A stretch of 64,000 bases of DNA from Bacillota bacterium (GTDB lineage: Bacteria > Bacillota > Clostridia > Lachnospirales > Lachnospiraceae), in assembly GCA_023407575.1 (NCBI GenBank), contig JAEYLX010000049.1:372001-436000 (forward strand), in the 5' to 3' direction. The position numbers and the translations under genes were made by a program. Numbering within the stretch: the stretch's first letter is position 1; the number at the start of each line of letters is the position of its first letter. The notes beneath the pieces were generated by a model. That model saw nothing but the letters and a program-made list of their open reading frames with translations, was not told the origin of the DNA and made no database searches. This document shows positions 1 to 8,803 of the stretch, piece after piece.

Positions 1-1159
1 GTGGCTCTGGAAGTTCCTTCACTGCAGCAATTAGCTTCTCTTTATATTCTTCATCATTATAAGAATTGGGGTCTTCCTGCCCAGCAAACACTTTATTACG
101 TAATCCATTTAAGGTAAATACATTAATATCATCAGACAATCCCACATATTGTGAGGTTGGTTGATATATATCTGACCAAAGCTGTGCATCGCTGATTTCT
201 TCTGATTCTGCAATTGTAGTGAAATTAATTAACAGAGCTTGCAGCACATTATCATATAGGATTTCCCCATCTTTCTCCAAGGCAAGAGGTGAATAACCGA
301 ACCACATCATTGCTTTAAAATATCGACCCAGTTCTTCTGCTCTGGTGTAATGTCCTCTAACTGTAAACTGAGAATAGTCTAAATCAACCTGTAATAACGG
401 GGAACGAGTTACTCCTTCAGCAGCTGCTATTAAATCATATTCCTGTTTTGCAAGCTCTAGTATGGAAGGCTCTACGTTAACAGGCACTTCACTGGTACCA
501 AGTACAAGCATGCGGGCTACAAGGAAATAAACTATATTCTTATTTTGAAGCAGGGTTAACTCTTCCTCCTTTAGCTGCTCTTGAAGTAATATAGACTTCT
601 CCAGCATCTGCTTAGTCATAAGGTCAAGGTCCTTATAAAGATAGTTCAGTTCTACCCCCATCAGCGATTTATCATAAAACTGATGATATAGATGAAGTGC
701 TACATCTGTGGTAACAAAGCTTGGAATTCCCCTATATTCGTTAGAATCATAAACATAATTTATTCTTGTCATATTGGAAGGAAGAACTACAAAACCATTT
801 GATACCAGCATATTCCTTTGTTCCTCAGTAAAACCGCTGAACTGATTGATATTTTCAATATTAGATAAATCCTTTGCTATGGTATAGGGTGCTACATTTG
901 CCTCATAAGCTGGTACCTCATAACCTGATTGCTCTAGCTCGACTGTTTGTATTGCTGCCCAGGCTTTATCCAGCTTTAATAACGTTTCTACAGTCTGCGA
1001 ACCATTGTCTGGATTGGAAGCTTCCACTGCTTCGGTAATATCCGTAGCTACCTGCTTCGGCGTTGGTGAGTTTACTCCAGTCTGTACATCATCTTTTTTA
1101 CTCTTACATCCCGTAATAATCAAACATAGACATAATACAACTACTATAACCCTTTTCAT
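1..1159 (-). CDS. DUF3160-family lipoprotein (C-terminus cut by window edge)
   Basis: The reading frame is open from an ATG at 1159 to the window edge, giving about 386 residues. The N-terminus is a lipoprotein signal peptide: basic MKR, a hydrophobic stretch, then the lipobox LIITGC with the lipidated Cys near residue 18, followed by a polar linker. The body carries the pattern PSFVTTDVALHLYHQFYD, which matches the DUF3160 family of secreted clostridial and other bacterial proteins of unknown function. It should be anchored on the outer face of the membrane. A DNA hairpin is not obvious upstream. The gene runs the same way as the next one (1228-1980) with a 68-base gap, so the two may be co-transcribed. 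No catalytic motif is recognised and no function is claimed. Confidence 0.8.
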   Translation of the reverse strand, partial: MKRVIVVVLCLCLIITGCKSKKDDVQTGVNSPTPKQVATDITEAVEASNPDNGSQTVETLLKLDKAWAAIQTVELEQSGYEVPAYEANVAPYTIAKDLSNIENINQFSGFTEEQRNMLVSNGFVVLPSNMTRINYVYDSNEYRGIPSFVTTDVALHLYHQFYDKSLMGVELNYLYKDLDLMTKQMLEKSILLQEQLKEEELTLLQNKNIVYFLVARMLVLGTSEVPVNVEPSILELAKQEYDLIAAAEGVTRSPLLQVDLDYSQFTVRGHYTRAEELGRYFKAMMWFGYSPLALEKDGEILYDNVLQALLINFTTIAESEEISDAQLWSDIYQPTSQYVGLSDDINVFTLNGLRNKVFAGQEDPNSYNDEEYKEKLIAAVKELPEP

Positions 1160-1227
1160 AAATACCCCTTTCTGCCGCTATCGCGGTACTTTCGTTAATA
1201 CACCAGTGTACTATATAATTATCATTA

Positions 1228-1980
1228 CTAACGTCCCTCTGTTGAATTCAATTCTACTATCTTTCCACCTTTTAGCGTCAAATAACACTCAATCTGATTT
1301 TCTGTCCCATAAATCATTCTTATTAAATTTTCGCCGCAAATTGTTATTTCCTTAATATTTTGATACTCTTCACTTTCTGCCAACTTTAGAAAGCCAAAAT
1401 CAAACCAGTAATAAACTCCCAGCTTTTCCAGCTTTTGCTCAGTTTCTTCCACAAGAATAATCTCCTCCCCTGGTATAGAAACTAAGTCCCCTATATAAAC
1501 TTGATTCCAGTTCCCACCGATCTGGGACCCAGTCCATTTTTTGACCAATGCATTATTTTCATAGTTAAATAGAAATAATCGATTTTTTATTTGCTTATCA
1601 TAATGCGTTGTCTTATTCACTACCGTTATTATCTCCATAACATCGTCCCCATCAACATCTGCTAAGTCAATCTTCCAAGGACTTAAATCCTGAAAATTAT
1701 TCTCGTATTTTCGATTATATTTTTTTCCTTCTGACTCCAAAATAACAAAGTAATTACCATAATCTGTTCTTCCATTGGTACTTATGATGAGATATGCCAA
1801 ATCTCCTTCTTCCACTCCATCAATTAGTGTTTCCCCTTTATGGAGATACTCCTCCCATTTTGAAGTTCCCTTTCTATCCATATGACCTGATTTAAAAATT
1901 GCTCCACAAATGCATAGTATAACTATCAATAAAAGTAATAATTTCCATAAACCAAATACAATTGTATTTCTTTTTTTCAC
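1228..1980 (-). CDS. Membrane-anchored extracytoplasmic protein with FG-GAP/VCBS-like segment
   Basis: This is a 250-residue protein. A GTG start is chosen because GGAGG (1987-1991 on the complement) lies six bases upstream. Residues about 8-28 form a single membrane segment (LWKLLLLLIVILCICGAIF), and the rest is predicted to be outside the cell. The stretch IDLADVDGDDVMEIITVV around residue 105 resembles the Asp-rich calcium-binding motif of FG-GAP/VCBS beta-propeller repeats, which recur in secreted Firmicute proteins. Only one clear repeat is visible. It lies upstream of the DUF3160 lipoprotein on the same strand, so both could be envelope proteins of one operon. The function is unknown. 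Confidence 0.7.
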   Translation of the reverse strand: MKKRNTIVFGLWKLLLLLIVILCICGAIFKSGHMDRKGTSKWEEYLHKGETLIDGVEEGDLAYLIISTNGRTDYGNYFVILESEGKKYNRKYENNFQDLSPWKIDLADVDGDDVMEIITVVNKTTHYDKQIKNRLFLFNYENNALVKKWTGSQIGGNWNQVYIGDLVSIPGEEIILVEETEQKLEKLGVYYWFDFGFLKLAESEEYQNIKEITICGENLIRMIYGTENQIECYLTLKGGKIVELNSTEGR

Positions 1981-2322
1981 TCATAGCCTCCGCACATGCA
2001 TAAAGCGAACAACCAAAGATCTCACTCTATTATTTTCTAATTATATTACTTTATTTTCTATTATTTACCTATTTTATTGTATCTTATAATTATGAATTAC
2101 TCAATAAAAATTCAAGTATTTGTTACTTTTGTAACACATTAGTCAGCTTGTACTATAGTTTAGTTTTCTTACATGAATAACGTTTTGAATGTACAATATA
2201 CTATTAATTATGTATCGCATATAATAATATGGTAAATTATTACTATTAATAAAAAATATAGCTACCTATCAATAATTTATTTCCTCGAAATAATCAAAAT
2301 GCAAGAAAGTCAAGGTGATGAG

Positions 2323-3261
2323 ATGCAAACGGATAAACGCTTAACCAAAGCATATCATAATGCAAAGATTGAATACTTTGATGAAAATTCAAAGTATATT
2401 TTTTTTAGCGATGTTCATCGTGGAGATGACAGTGTATCCGATGAATTTAGCAGAAATCAGAATTTATATCTACATGCTTTAAATTATTATCATAAAGAAG
2501 GTTTCACCTATGTAGAAGTTGGAGATGGTGATGAGCTATGGGAATATCCCACCTTCAAACACATCCGACTTGCACATACGGATATCTTTATTGTCTTAAA
2601 GAAATTCTTTGACGATAAACGGATGAGAATACTTTATGGTAATCACAATATATATTTGAAATCCAAGCAATATATTAAAGATAATTATTTTACGTTTTAT
2701 GATGAGTATAAGCAGGAAAGAGTTGAGTTGTTTAAAGATATGGAAGCCTATGAGGCACTTATTCTTAAGCACAAAAGGACGGATCAGGAGGTTTTAATTC
2801 TACATGGACATCAGGGGGATTTTATGAATGATCAACTCTGGTTAGTATCCATGTTGTTAATGAGATACTTCTGGAGATTCATGCATGTGGTTGGCTTTGA
2901 AAATCCTGCTAGTCCAGCACGTAACCTTTATAAAAGACACAAGGTTGAAAAAGCATATAAAAAATGGATTGAAAAACATAAGATGATGCTAATTTGCGGT
3001 CATACCCATCGACCCAAATATCCAAAAAATGGTGAACTTCCCTATTTTAATACTGGTTGCTGTATCCATACCAGAGGCATTTCTGGAATAGAAATTCAAA
3101 ATGGAGAAATTAGTATGGTAGATTGGCGTATGGTTGCCGATCACAATGGAATTGTTCGCATTGATCGGCAATTAGTAAGAGGACCTGAGCCTTTATCGCG
3201 TTTTGATTGCAAGCACAATCCTTACTCGCCAAACTGTGCAGAATGTGAAGATGATGACTAA
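2323..3261 (+). CDS. Calcineurin-like metallophosphoesterase
   Basis: This predicted cytoplasmic dimetal phosphoesterase has about 312 residues. All signature blocks are visible in order: FFSDVHRGDD (D-x-H), VGDGDELWE (GD-x2-E), YGNHN (GNH), LHGHQGDF (GH) and ICGHTHRP (GHTH). Together they bind two metal ions and the phosphate. Layout and size resemble the UDP-2,3-diacylglucosamine pyrophosphatase-like branch, but a Gram-positive host has no lipid A, so the substrate is unknown. The C-terminus ends in a Cys-rich tail (CKHNPYSPNCAEC). An in-frame ATG at 2299 has no ribosome site, while the ATG at 2323 is preceded by AAGGTGA four bases upstream, so 2323 is preferred. An 8-bp inverted repeat (3295-3318) follows the stop. 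Confidence 0.85.
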   Translation: MQTDKRLTKAYHNAKIEYFDENSKYIFFSDVHRGDDSVSDEFSRNQNLYLHALNYYHKEGFTYVEVGDGDELWEYPTFKHIRLAHTDIFIVLKKFFDDKRMRILYGNHNIYLKSKQYIKDNYFTFYDEYKQERVELFKDMEAYEALILKHKRTDQEVLILHGHQGDFMNDQLWLVSMLLMRYFWRFMHVVGFENPASPARNLYKRHKVEKAYKKWIEKHKMMLICGHTHRPKYPKNGELPYFNTGCCIHTRGISGIEIQNGEISMVDWRMVADHNGIVRIDRQLVRGPEPLSRFDCKHNPYSPNCAECEDDD

Positions 3262-3345
3262 TAAAATACTTCCTTACCGGGCATCCTAATTAAGTAATGA
3301 TAACGCAATCTATCATTATCTTGTTGGTGGTTAGGAATGGAGGTA

Positions 3346-3397
3346 GTGTGAATTATAAAACAATTCACACGGTAAATTTGTGCTTACACACAAATTT
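3346..3397 (+). other. Two adjacent perfect hairpins in the CBS-gene leader
   Basis: GTGTGAATT (3346-3354) pairs with AATTCACAC (3362-3370) around a 7-base loop. Three bases later AAATTTGTG (3374-3382) pairs with CACAAATTT (3389-3397) around a 6-base loop. Both stems are perfect 9-mers, and the pair ends 14 bases before the ribosome site of the CBS protein. Neither stem is followed by a T tract, so they look like leader structures or operators rather than terminators. Confidence 0.6.
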
Positions 3398-3423
3398 ATG
3401 GTTTTGTAAAGGTGGAGGTATAG

Positions 3424-3852
3424 ATGAGAGTAAAAGATATTATGTCAAAAGATATTGCATGCTTAAGATCAGATGACTCCATTGAAAGAGCGGCACAGCT
3501 AATGAAGCAATATAATTGCGGTTCAATTCCTGTTTGTACCAAGGATAAATTAATAGGAATTGTAACTGACCGAGATATTGCCGTAAGAAGTGTTGCCTCT
3601 GGTCAGGACGTTTCACAGCAAAGAGTTGGTGACATTATGACGGAAACAGTAGTATTTGCAAATCCAGAAATGGAAGTTGATGATGCTGCAAGATTAATGA
3701 GTGACCGTCAGATTAGACGACTCCCCATTGTTGAAAATAATAGTCTTGTGGGTATTGTAGCCTTAGGCGATATCTCTTTAGAGCCAAAATGCCAAAACAG
3801 TGCCGAGACTGCCCTGAAAAACATCTCTATGCCCGGCTCCAATTGGAAATAA
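3424..3852 (+). CDS. Twin-CBS-domain protein
   Basis: This 142-residue protein consists almost entirely of two CBS motifs. The first (residues about 1-60) contains VKDIMSKDIACL and GIVTDRDIAVR; the second (about 68-128) contains VGDIMTETVVF and GIVALGDIS. Stand-alone CBS pairs form a Bateman module that binds adenosine nucleotides and regulates a partner protein; the partner is not identifiable here. The start has a good ribosome site (GGTGGAGG at 3411-3418). Its leader contains two adjacent perfect 9-bp hairpins, so expression may be controlled at the RNA level. A terminator-like hairpin follows at 4002-4051. Confidence 0.85.
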   Translation: MRVKDIMSKDIACLRSDDSIERAAQLMKQYNCGSIPVCTKDKLIGIVTDRDIAVRSVASGQDVSQQRVGDIMTETVVFANPEMEVDDAARLMSDRQIRRLPIVENNSLVGIVALGDISLEPKCQNSAETALKNISMPGSNWK

Positions 3853-4001
3853 TGTCGACAGACATTATTATAGCGCCAAACAAAATGAGTGCGCATCATC
3901 GGCACGCAAGTGCCACAATCATGTGATTTTTACATGATATAATCAAACACAACAAATCTCATACCTGGTATGAGTATAAGGCTATTTGGAGTTAGCCTTA
4001 T

Positions 4002-4051
4002 AAAACGGATAACAGCTTCCTACAAATAGGTAGAAGTCGTTATCCGTTTTT
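4002..4051 (+). terminator. Rho-independent terminator, stacked with a second hairpin
   Basis: AAAACGGATAAC (4002-4013) pairs perfectly with GTTATCCGTTTT (4039-4050) and ends in a short T run. The loop can fold further (CTTC/GAAG, CTAC/GTAG). Directly upstream is another hairpin, ATAAGGCT (3976-3983) with AGCCTTAT (3994-4001). Together they probably end the CBS transcript. Confidence 0.65.
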
Positions 4052-4175
4052 CGTGCCATACATAATTATTTTTGGTAACATCTGTCTAATACCATATATC
4101 GGCCATTTCAGTTTGTTTCACCATTTATGATTTAACTTTTGCTTTTTTATAAGGTTTATTGCGTATACTAGAACA

Positions 4176-4295
4176 ATTAAAATATGAGCTTTATATGATC
4201 AGATGGCGCAGACCGGCAAACTTTTATTTGTCGCCTTTACAAATAAAAGTTTGGTAAGGCAAGTCCAGATGATTATATAAAGCTCATATTTTAAT
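4176..4295. repeat. 120-bp nested inverted repeat between CBS and beta-galactosidase genes
   Basis: Perfect 21-bp outer arms lie at 4176-4196 and 4275-4295. They enclose a second perfect 15-bp inverted repeat (CAAACTTTTATTTGT at 4217-4231 with its complement at 4239-4253; loop of 7). A few more pairs extend the outer stem inward. It sits 27 bases past the stop codon of the minus-strand GH2 gene. It could be its terminator, but the two-tier structure is much larger than usual. It could instead be a small palindromic (MITE-like) element. No target-site duplication is obvious. Confidence 0.7.
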
Positions 4296-4321
4296 TCACT
4301 ATCTTTTCATCTACAAAACAT

Positions 4322-7300
4322 TTATCTTACAAACTGGAACCACTTAAAGTCAAAATCAGAACCAGGCAAAAATTCAAAACTGACTTTTTGTAATCCAGTC
4401 ACCTTATGAAGTGCAAATTCTAACTCTACATATTCCTTACTATAAGGGAATTCCACTATTTGTTTCTGATTATCGCTTTCGCTGTTAAAACGAATGTTAA
4501 TGGAATCTCCTTCGTGATTGGAACGGCCACAGATTAACAGCTTAGTAACGCCTTCTTCCCCAAAGTTCATATGATCAAATTCTATGGTTACATTATTACC
4601 AATATTGATAATTGCATCTTCTGCTACGGTAAAACTGTCACCATAAATCTGATTATTTTCTTTTATAGCCAGTCGTTCCAGGCCTTTTTCCAGGTACTTA
4701 AATTCAAAGCCTTTCCAGTTGGTCTTATTATACAATACAAAAGCTACCGTTGTTACACCTTTTAATCGCTTAGGCAACTTGAAAGTATTCGGCTGAAAAG
4801 TCTCCCAAACGAGATTCGCTTGATAATGTGTATTTAATAAAAGTTCCGCCCCTTCTTCGCCTGGCATTCCTTCCCAGATTTCAATTGGTATAGCATCATT
4901 TGCCCAATAGTTAATTGGTAGTGTTACCTCATCAGAACCATACGCTCCGAAGTCGAGTCCAACGAATCCAACACAGTTTCTTACATCTGCTAAGGTAGCG
5001 ATTCCTCCGAGGAGACCGGTCTCATACTCATGATTTCCTGCATTTGACAAACCAGCATCCACCATCTGATAAGGATTAATAAGTGCAGCACCTACACCGC
5101 TAATCTCAAATTCCAACTCTGAAATAATCTGTGGAATTAAACCTCCATTCTTCGAGGAACAACGTAAACGAAACTCACCATCCCCCAATGCTGTAAGGGT
5201 AGCTTCATTTCCGACCACCTCAATCTTAGCAAGATTAGTTTCTATTCCACCTGCTGTAACCGCTTTCCAGATCAAATCGTTATAGGTAGTATTTTCTGGG
5301 TATCGTTTTGCTGTTACCTTAACTACTGGATTGTCTTTATTTAATTTATGACTGTACGCGCTATATAGTTCAATCTTACGGATGGGAACTTCCTCGTTAT
5401 GCTCTGATTTTATATTCTCTGTTAAGGTTGACATTCCAATCGACTTTTCACATGACAGCGCTTGCAATGTTAATTCACTCGTTGGTAACCCAATGGAGGA
5501 TACCTTAACTTTAATATTACCTGGCTCTAATTTTCCGGCAATAATTGCAAGCAGCTTACCGCTAAAGAGTCTTCTACTTGTTCCTTTATATTGGTCATAA
5601 TCTGTGCTATCTCCATTATCCAGTCCAATCAGTCGTCCTGCACCACTTACCTCTACTTCTACTCTGTTATTTGCGTTGTCAACCGGAATACCATTTTCAT
5701 CTTCCATGGATATTTCCATAAAGATTAAATCGCTACCATCTGCAAATAAAGCAGCCTTATCCGGTGTTAGTACAATCCTGACAGGATTAGTGAAGGAACT
5801 CTTATGGTCGACAGCAACTACATTACCATTTTCGTCATAAGCCACTGCCTTAATTGTACCTTTTTGATAAGGCAGCTGCCAAATACCGCTTAGCTGTTTC
5901 CCCTTAACATGGTCAATCTCAAAGATACCTAGGGATTCCTCATTAAAGAACAGCTCGGTCTTTGGTGCATTAGAATAAATTCGAATATCAATTAATTGTC
6001 CTTCATTAAAGTCCCAATAGGGTAATATATGAACCATTGGATTCTTTTTATAATCAGTCCACTCTGCCTGATAAAGATAGAAGTGATCCTTCTTAAAGCC
6101 TGCGGTATCAATCTGTCCAAAATAAGAATTCTTTGTGGTATAGGGTGTTGGCTCACCGATATAGTCGAAACCTGTCCAGATAAACTGTCCCATACAATAC
6201 TCGGCATCACGGTCATCTGTAATTGTCTTCTGCCCGTTCTTTGCTCCCCAGCTAACACTGCAATTATCGAGAGAAGAACATTGTTTATCCTCATAAGTTA
6301 CAATTAATTTATTTGCTGGGAAATGATAGATGCCTCTACTTTGTATCGTAGATGAGGTCTCACTTCCATAGATATACCAGTCCGGATATTTTTCATGATG
6401 CCCTTCATATAAATTCTCTGCATAGTTGTAGCCTGCTGCCAGAACTTCTTCTGCACATTGTTGAGCATTCTCACCACTCATATAGTTAGATCCAATGGTT
6501 ACTTGCCCATTCCTTTTAGGGTCATGCAATAACACCAGATCCTTTAAAAGCTTTGTTATCTCAAGTCCTCTTACTCCCGCATGGGTGTCATAGATTTCAT
6601 TACCGATACTCCACATAATAATACTTGGATGATTACGGTCCCTGCGAATCCAACTGGCAACATCCCTGGCGCACCATTCATTAAAAAATCTGGCATAGTC
6701 ATACTCAGTCTTTTTCAGTTCCCACATATCAAAGGCTTCGGACACAATAAGAATACCTAGCTCATCTGCCAACTCCATCATTTCTACCGCTGGCATATTA
6801 TGAGAGGTACGAATCGCATTAACGCCCATCTCCTTTAACATCACTAACTGACGGCGAAGTGCGGTTTTATTTACTGCTGCACCTAAGGAACCTAAATCAT
6901 GATGCTGGTTTGCTCCGTGCAGCTTTACATGTTTATCATTTAAGAAGAAGCCTTGTTTAGAGTCAAAGCCTATGGTTCTAAAACCAAAGTTCTGGAGTTC
7001 CTCATCCACAACTTTATTAGCTACAATAATCTGTGTCTTCAAAGTATATAAATATGGTGTTTCAATACTCCAAAGCACTGGCTCCTTTACAGATATCCTC
7101 TGCTGTTCTGCATCAGCCTGTCCATCAATTACTAGCTCTTTTAAAGAGCTTGCAACTTCATTTCCCTGCTGGTCCAAGATGATATGTTTCATTACTGCTT
7201 CCACTTTTACAGGACTGATAAGTTCTGTCTCAAGTTCCACACTCCAGTTGTTATCCTCTCTTTTTGTTACCAGATAGACTCCGTCCGTAACGATATGTGT

Positions 7301-7738
7301 GGCTGCCGAGGCTTTTAACCAAACATTACGATAAATTCCTGCACCAGAATACCATCTGGAATTAGGAGCTTCATACACTACCTGAACTCTGACTACATTA
7401 TTACCCGACTTTAGATGCTTGGTAATATCAAATTCAAAAGAAGAATAGCCATACTTCCACTCCCCTGCAAACTCGTCATTTACAAAGACTGAGGAATTCA
7501 TATAAACTCCTTCAAAGCATAAGCTTATTACCTGATTCCCTTGTTCTTCTAAATAGAACTCTTTTTGATACCAGCCTTCGCTAGTTTCATACAAATCCTT
7601 TGTGTTATATATTAACCAGTCATGAGGTATATCTATCTTTTCCCACAGATATTGATCCTTCCTCTCTGAAAGATATTCCGTACCAACCTTCTGCTTTGTA
7701 AACAGCCAACCATCATTAAATAATACTTTCTTAGACAA
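4322..7738 (-). CDS. Glycoside hydrolase family 2 beta-galactosidase-like enzyme
   Basis: This cytoplasmic GH2 enzyme has about 1138 residues and no signal peptide. The layout is an N-terminal sugar-binding domain (FNDGWLF, IPHDW, GAGIYRNVWL), an immunoglobulin-like domain, a TIM barrel, then a DUF4982-like segment and further beta domains to the C-terminus. The acid/base Glu is in MWSIGNEIYD (about residue 381) and the nucleophile Glu in YIYGSETSS (about 460). Also present are GANQHHDLGSLG and FIWTGFDYIGEPTPY. The probable substrate is a beta-galactoside, though beta-glucuronidase-type specificity cannot be excluded. GTG at 7756 is possible, but AGGAGGA lies seven bases before TTG at 7738, which gives the family-typical start SKKVLFNDGW. 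It appears to be a single-gene unit. Confidence 0.9.
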   Translation of the reverse strand: MSKKVLFNDGWLFTKQKVGTEYLSERKDQYLWEKIDIPHDWLIYNTKDLYETSEGWYQKEFYLEEQGNQVISLCFEGVYMNSSVFVNDEFAGEWKYGYSSFEFDITKHLKSGNNVVRVQVVYEAPNSRWYSGAGIYRNVWLKASAATHIVTDGVYLVTKREDNNWSVELETELISPVKVEAVMKHIILDQQGNEVASSLKELVIDGQADAEQQRISVKEPVLWSIETPYLYTLKTQIIVANKVVDEELQNFGFRTIGFDSKQGFFLNDKHVKLHGANQHHDLGSLGAAVNKTALRRQLVMLKEMGVNAIRTSHNMPAVEMMELADELGILIVSEAFDMWELKKTEYDYARFFNEWCARDVASWIRRDRNHPSIIMWSIGNEIYDTHAGVRGLEITKLLKDLVLLHDPKRNGQVTIGSNYMSGENAQQCAEEVLAAGYNYAENLYEGHHEKYPDWYIYGSETSSTIQSRGIYHFPANKLIVTYEDKQCSSLDNCSVSWGAKNGQKTITDDRDAEYCMGQFIWTGFDYIGEPTPYTTKNSYFGQIDTAGFKKDHFYLYQAEWTDYKKNPMVHILPYWDFNEGQLIDIRIYSNAPKTELFFNEESLGIFEIDHVKGKQLSGIWQLPYQKGTIKAVAYDENGNVVAVDHKSSFTNPVRIVLTPDKAALFADGSDLIFMEISMEDENGIPVDNANNRVEVEVSGAGRLIGLDNGDSTDYDQYKGTSRRLFSGKLLAIIAGKLEPGNIKVKVSSIGLPTSELTLQALSCEKSIGMSTLTENIKSEHNEEVPIRKIELYSAYSHKLNKDNPVVKVTAKRYPENTTYNDLIWKAVTAGGIETNLAKIEVVGNEATLTALGDGEFRLRCSSKNGGLIPQIISELEFEISGVGAALINPYQMVDAGLSNAGNHEYETGLLGGIATLADVRNCVGFVGLDFGAYGSDEVTLPINYWANDAIPIEIWEGMPGEEGAELLLNTHYQANLVWETFQPNTFKLPKRLKGVTTVAFVLYNKTNWKGFEFKYLEKGLERLAIKENNQIYGDSFTVAEDAIINIGNNVTIEFDHMNFGEEGVTKLLICGRSNHEGDSINIRFNSESDNQKQIVEFPYSKEYVELEFALHKVTGLQKVSFEFLPGSDFDFKWFQFVR

Positions 7739-7981
7739 TATCTTTCCTCCTATCACTTACGAAAACTAATATATTTATACTTAATACAACCCAGCTTATT
7801 ACTTATAGTATCGCTACAGTTCAGCACCACTTCTAAGTTTAACTCTTTTTATTGGTCTGGCTAGATTGAATTATTATAATCAAATGTACCTAAACTTTTT
7901 CGATTGTATTATAGCATAAACATATTCTCTAAAAATACTTTTAAAATTGTAGGTGTTTCGTGTGGTTATTGGAGTTTCTGA

Positions 7982-8722
7982 TTAATATTCTATCTCTTGT
8001 AAAAAAAGTCCCTGTGCATTTGCGGGTACACTTCCCGTAACTGCTGAAGCTGGATCTAATATGTTATCTATGTCGGATTTCTCACGTTCCCCCAGTCCAA
8101 TTTCAAGAAGGGTACTGACAAGCATCCTTGCCATATTGTGCAGGAAGTCGTTCCCCTTTATTGTTATTTGGATTTCCTTTGAATCCTGATAGATGTCAAT
8201 GTTATGAATTTCTTTTACTGTGGATTTATTCTTCTTTACTGAGGAAAAATCTTTAAAATCATGCTTTCCGATAAGCTGTTGTGCTGCTTCCTTCATTCGT
8301 TCAACATTGGGTTTATGGAAGCAATAGTACGTGTATTTGCGATCAAAGACACTTGGCACATCCCCAATTGCAATACGATATAGATAGGTTTTTGTCTTTG
8401 CATTTAAGCTAGCATGAAAACGCTCCGGCATTTCCTCAACCTCAACAACAGCAATATCCATTGGGAGGTAACGGTTAAAATAATTTTTAATCTCATAAAG
8501 CTTTAGATCTGATTTTGTTTTAAAGTTAACAATCTGTGCATAAGCATGTACTCCTACCTCGGTACGACATCCACAGTTTAACTCCACTTCTTCCCCAGTC
8601 ATCTTACGAATTACTTCTAATATTTTATTTTCAATTGTGTTATCTGACTCTGTCTTTCCAAGTCTCTGCCAGCCATTATAGCGGCTTCCATCGTATTCCA
8701 TTGTTAATTTAATATTTCTCAT
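7982..8722 (-). CDS. truA: TruA-family tRNA pseudouridine synthase with catalytic Asp replaced by Glu
   Basis: This protein has 246 residues, the usual TruA length. TruA isomerises uridines 38-40 of the tRNA anticodon arm. The family pattern is clear: YDGSRYNGWQ near the N-terminus, the central region around FHASLNAKTKTYLYRI, and FLHNMARMLV (residues about 195-204) in the C-terminal half. The active-site motif, normally GRTDxGVHA, reads CRTEVGVHA here, and the codon for residue 55 is GAG (8558-8560 on the complement). Asp at this position is the nucleophile of the family, so activity is uncertain. It may be a divergent paralogue beside a canonical TruA elsewhere in the genome. The start has AAAGGAG six bases upstream. 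Confidence 0.85.
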   Translation of the reverse strand: MRNIKLTMEYDGSRYNGWQRLGKTESDNTIENKILEVIRKMTGEEVELNCGCRTEVGVHAYAQIVNFKTKSDLKLYEIKNYFNRYLPMDIAVVEVEEMPERFHASLNAKTKTYLYRIAIGDVPSVFDRKYTYYCFHKPNVERMKEAAQQLIGKHDFKDFSSVKKNKSTVKEIHNIDIYQDSKEIQITIKGNDFLHNMARMLVSTLLEIGLGEREKSDIDNILDPASAVTGSVPANAQGLFLQEIEY

Positions 8723-8803
8723 TATTTTCTCCTTTAGTTTAAATCTGAATCTTACTGTTACTTTGCTATCATGAATTTCATTTCTTTTATTACATCAGAA
8801 CCA

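Noticed and set aside
1005..1355. 116-residue plus-strand frame
   Set aside because: It overlaps two minus-strand genes with recognisable signal peptides; low-complexity content typical of a shadow frame.
3348..3473. GTG-started frame through the CBS-gene leader hairpins
   Set aside because: The GGAGG spacing is acceptable, but the peptide is uninformative and it runs into the real gene in another frame.
5382..7277. Several plus-strand frames opposite the GH2 gene
   Set aside because: All lie antisense within a full-length enzyme with intact catalytic motifs.
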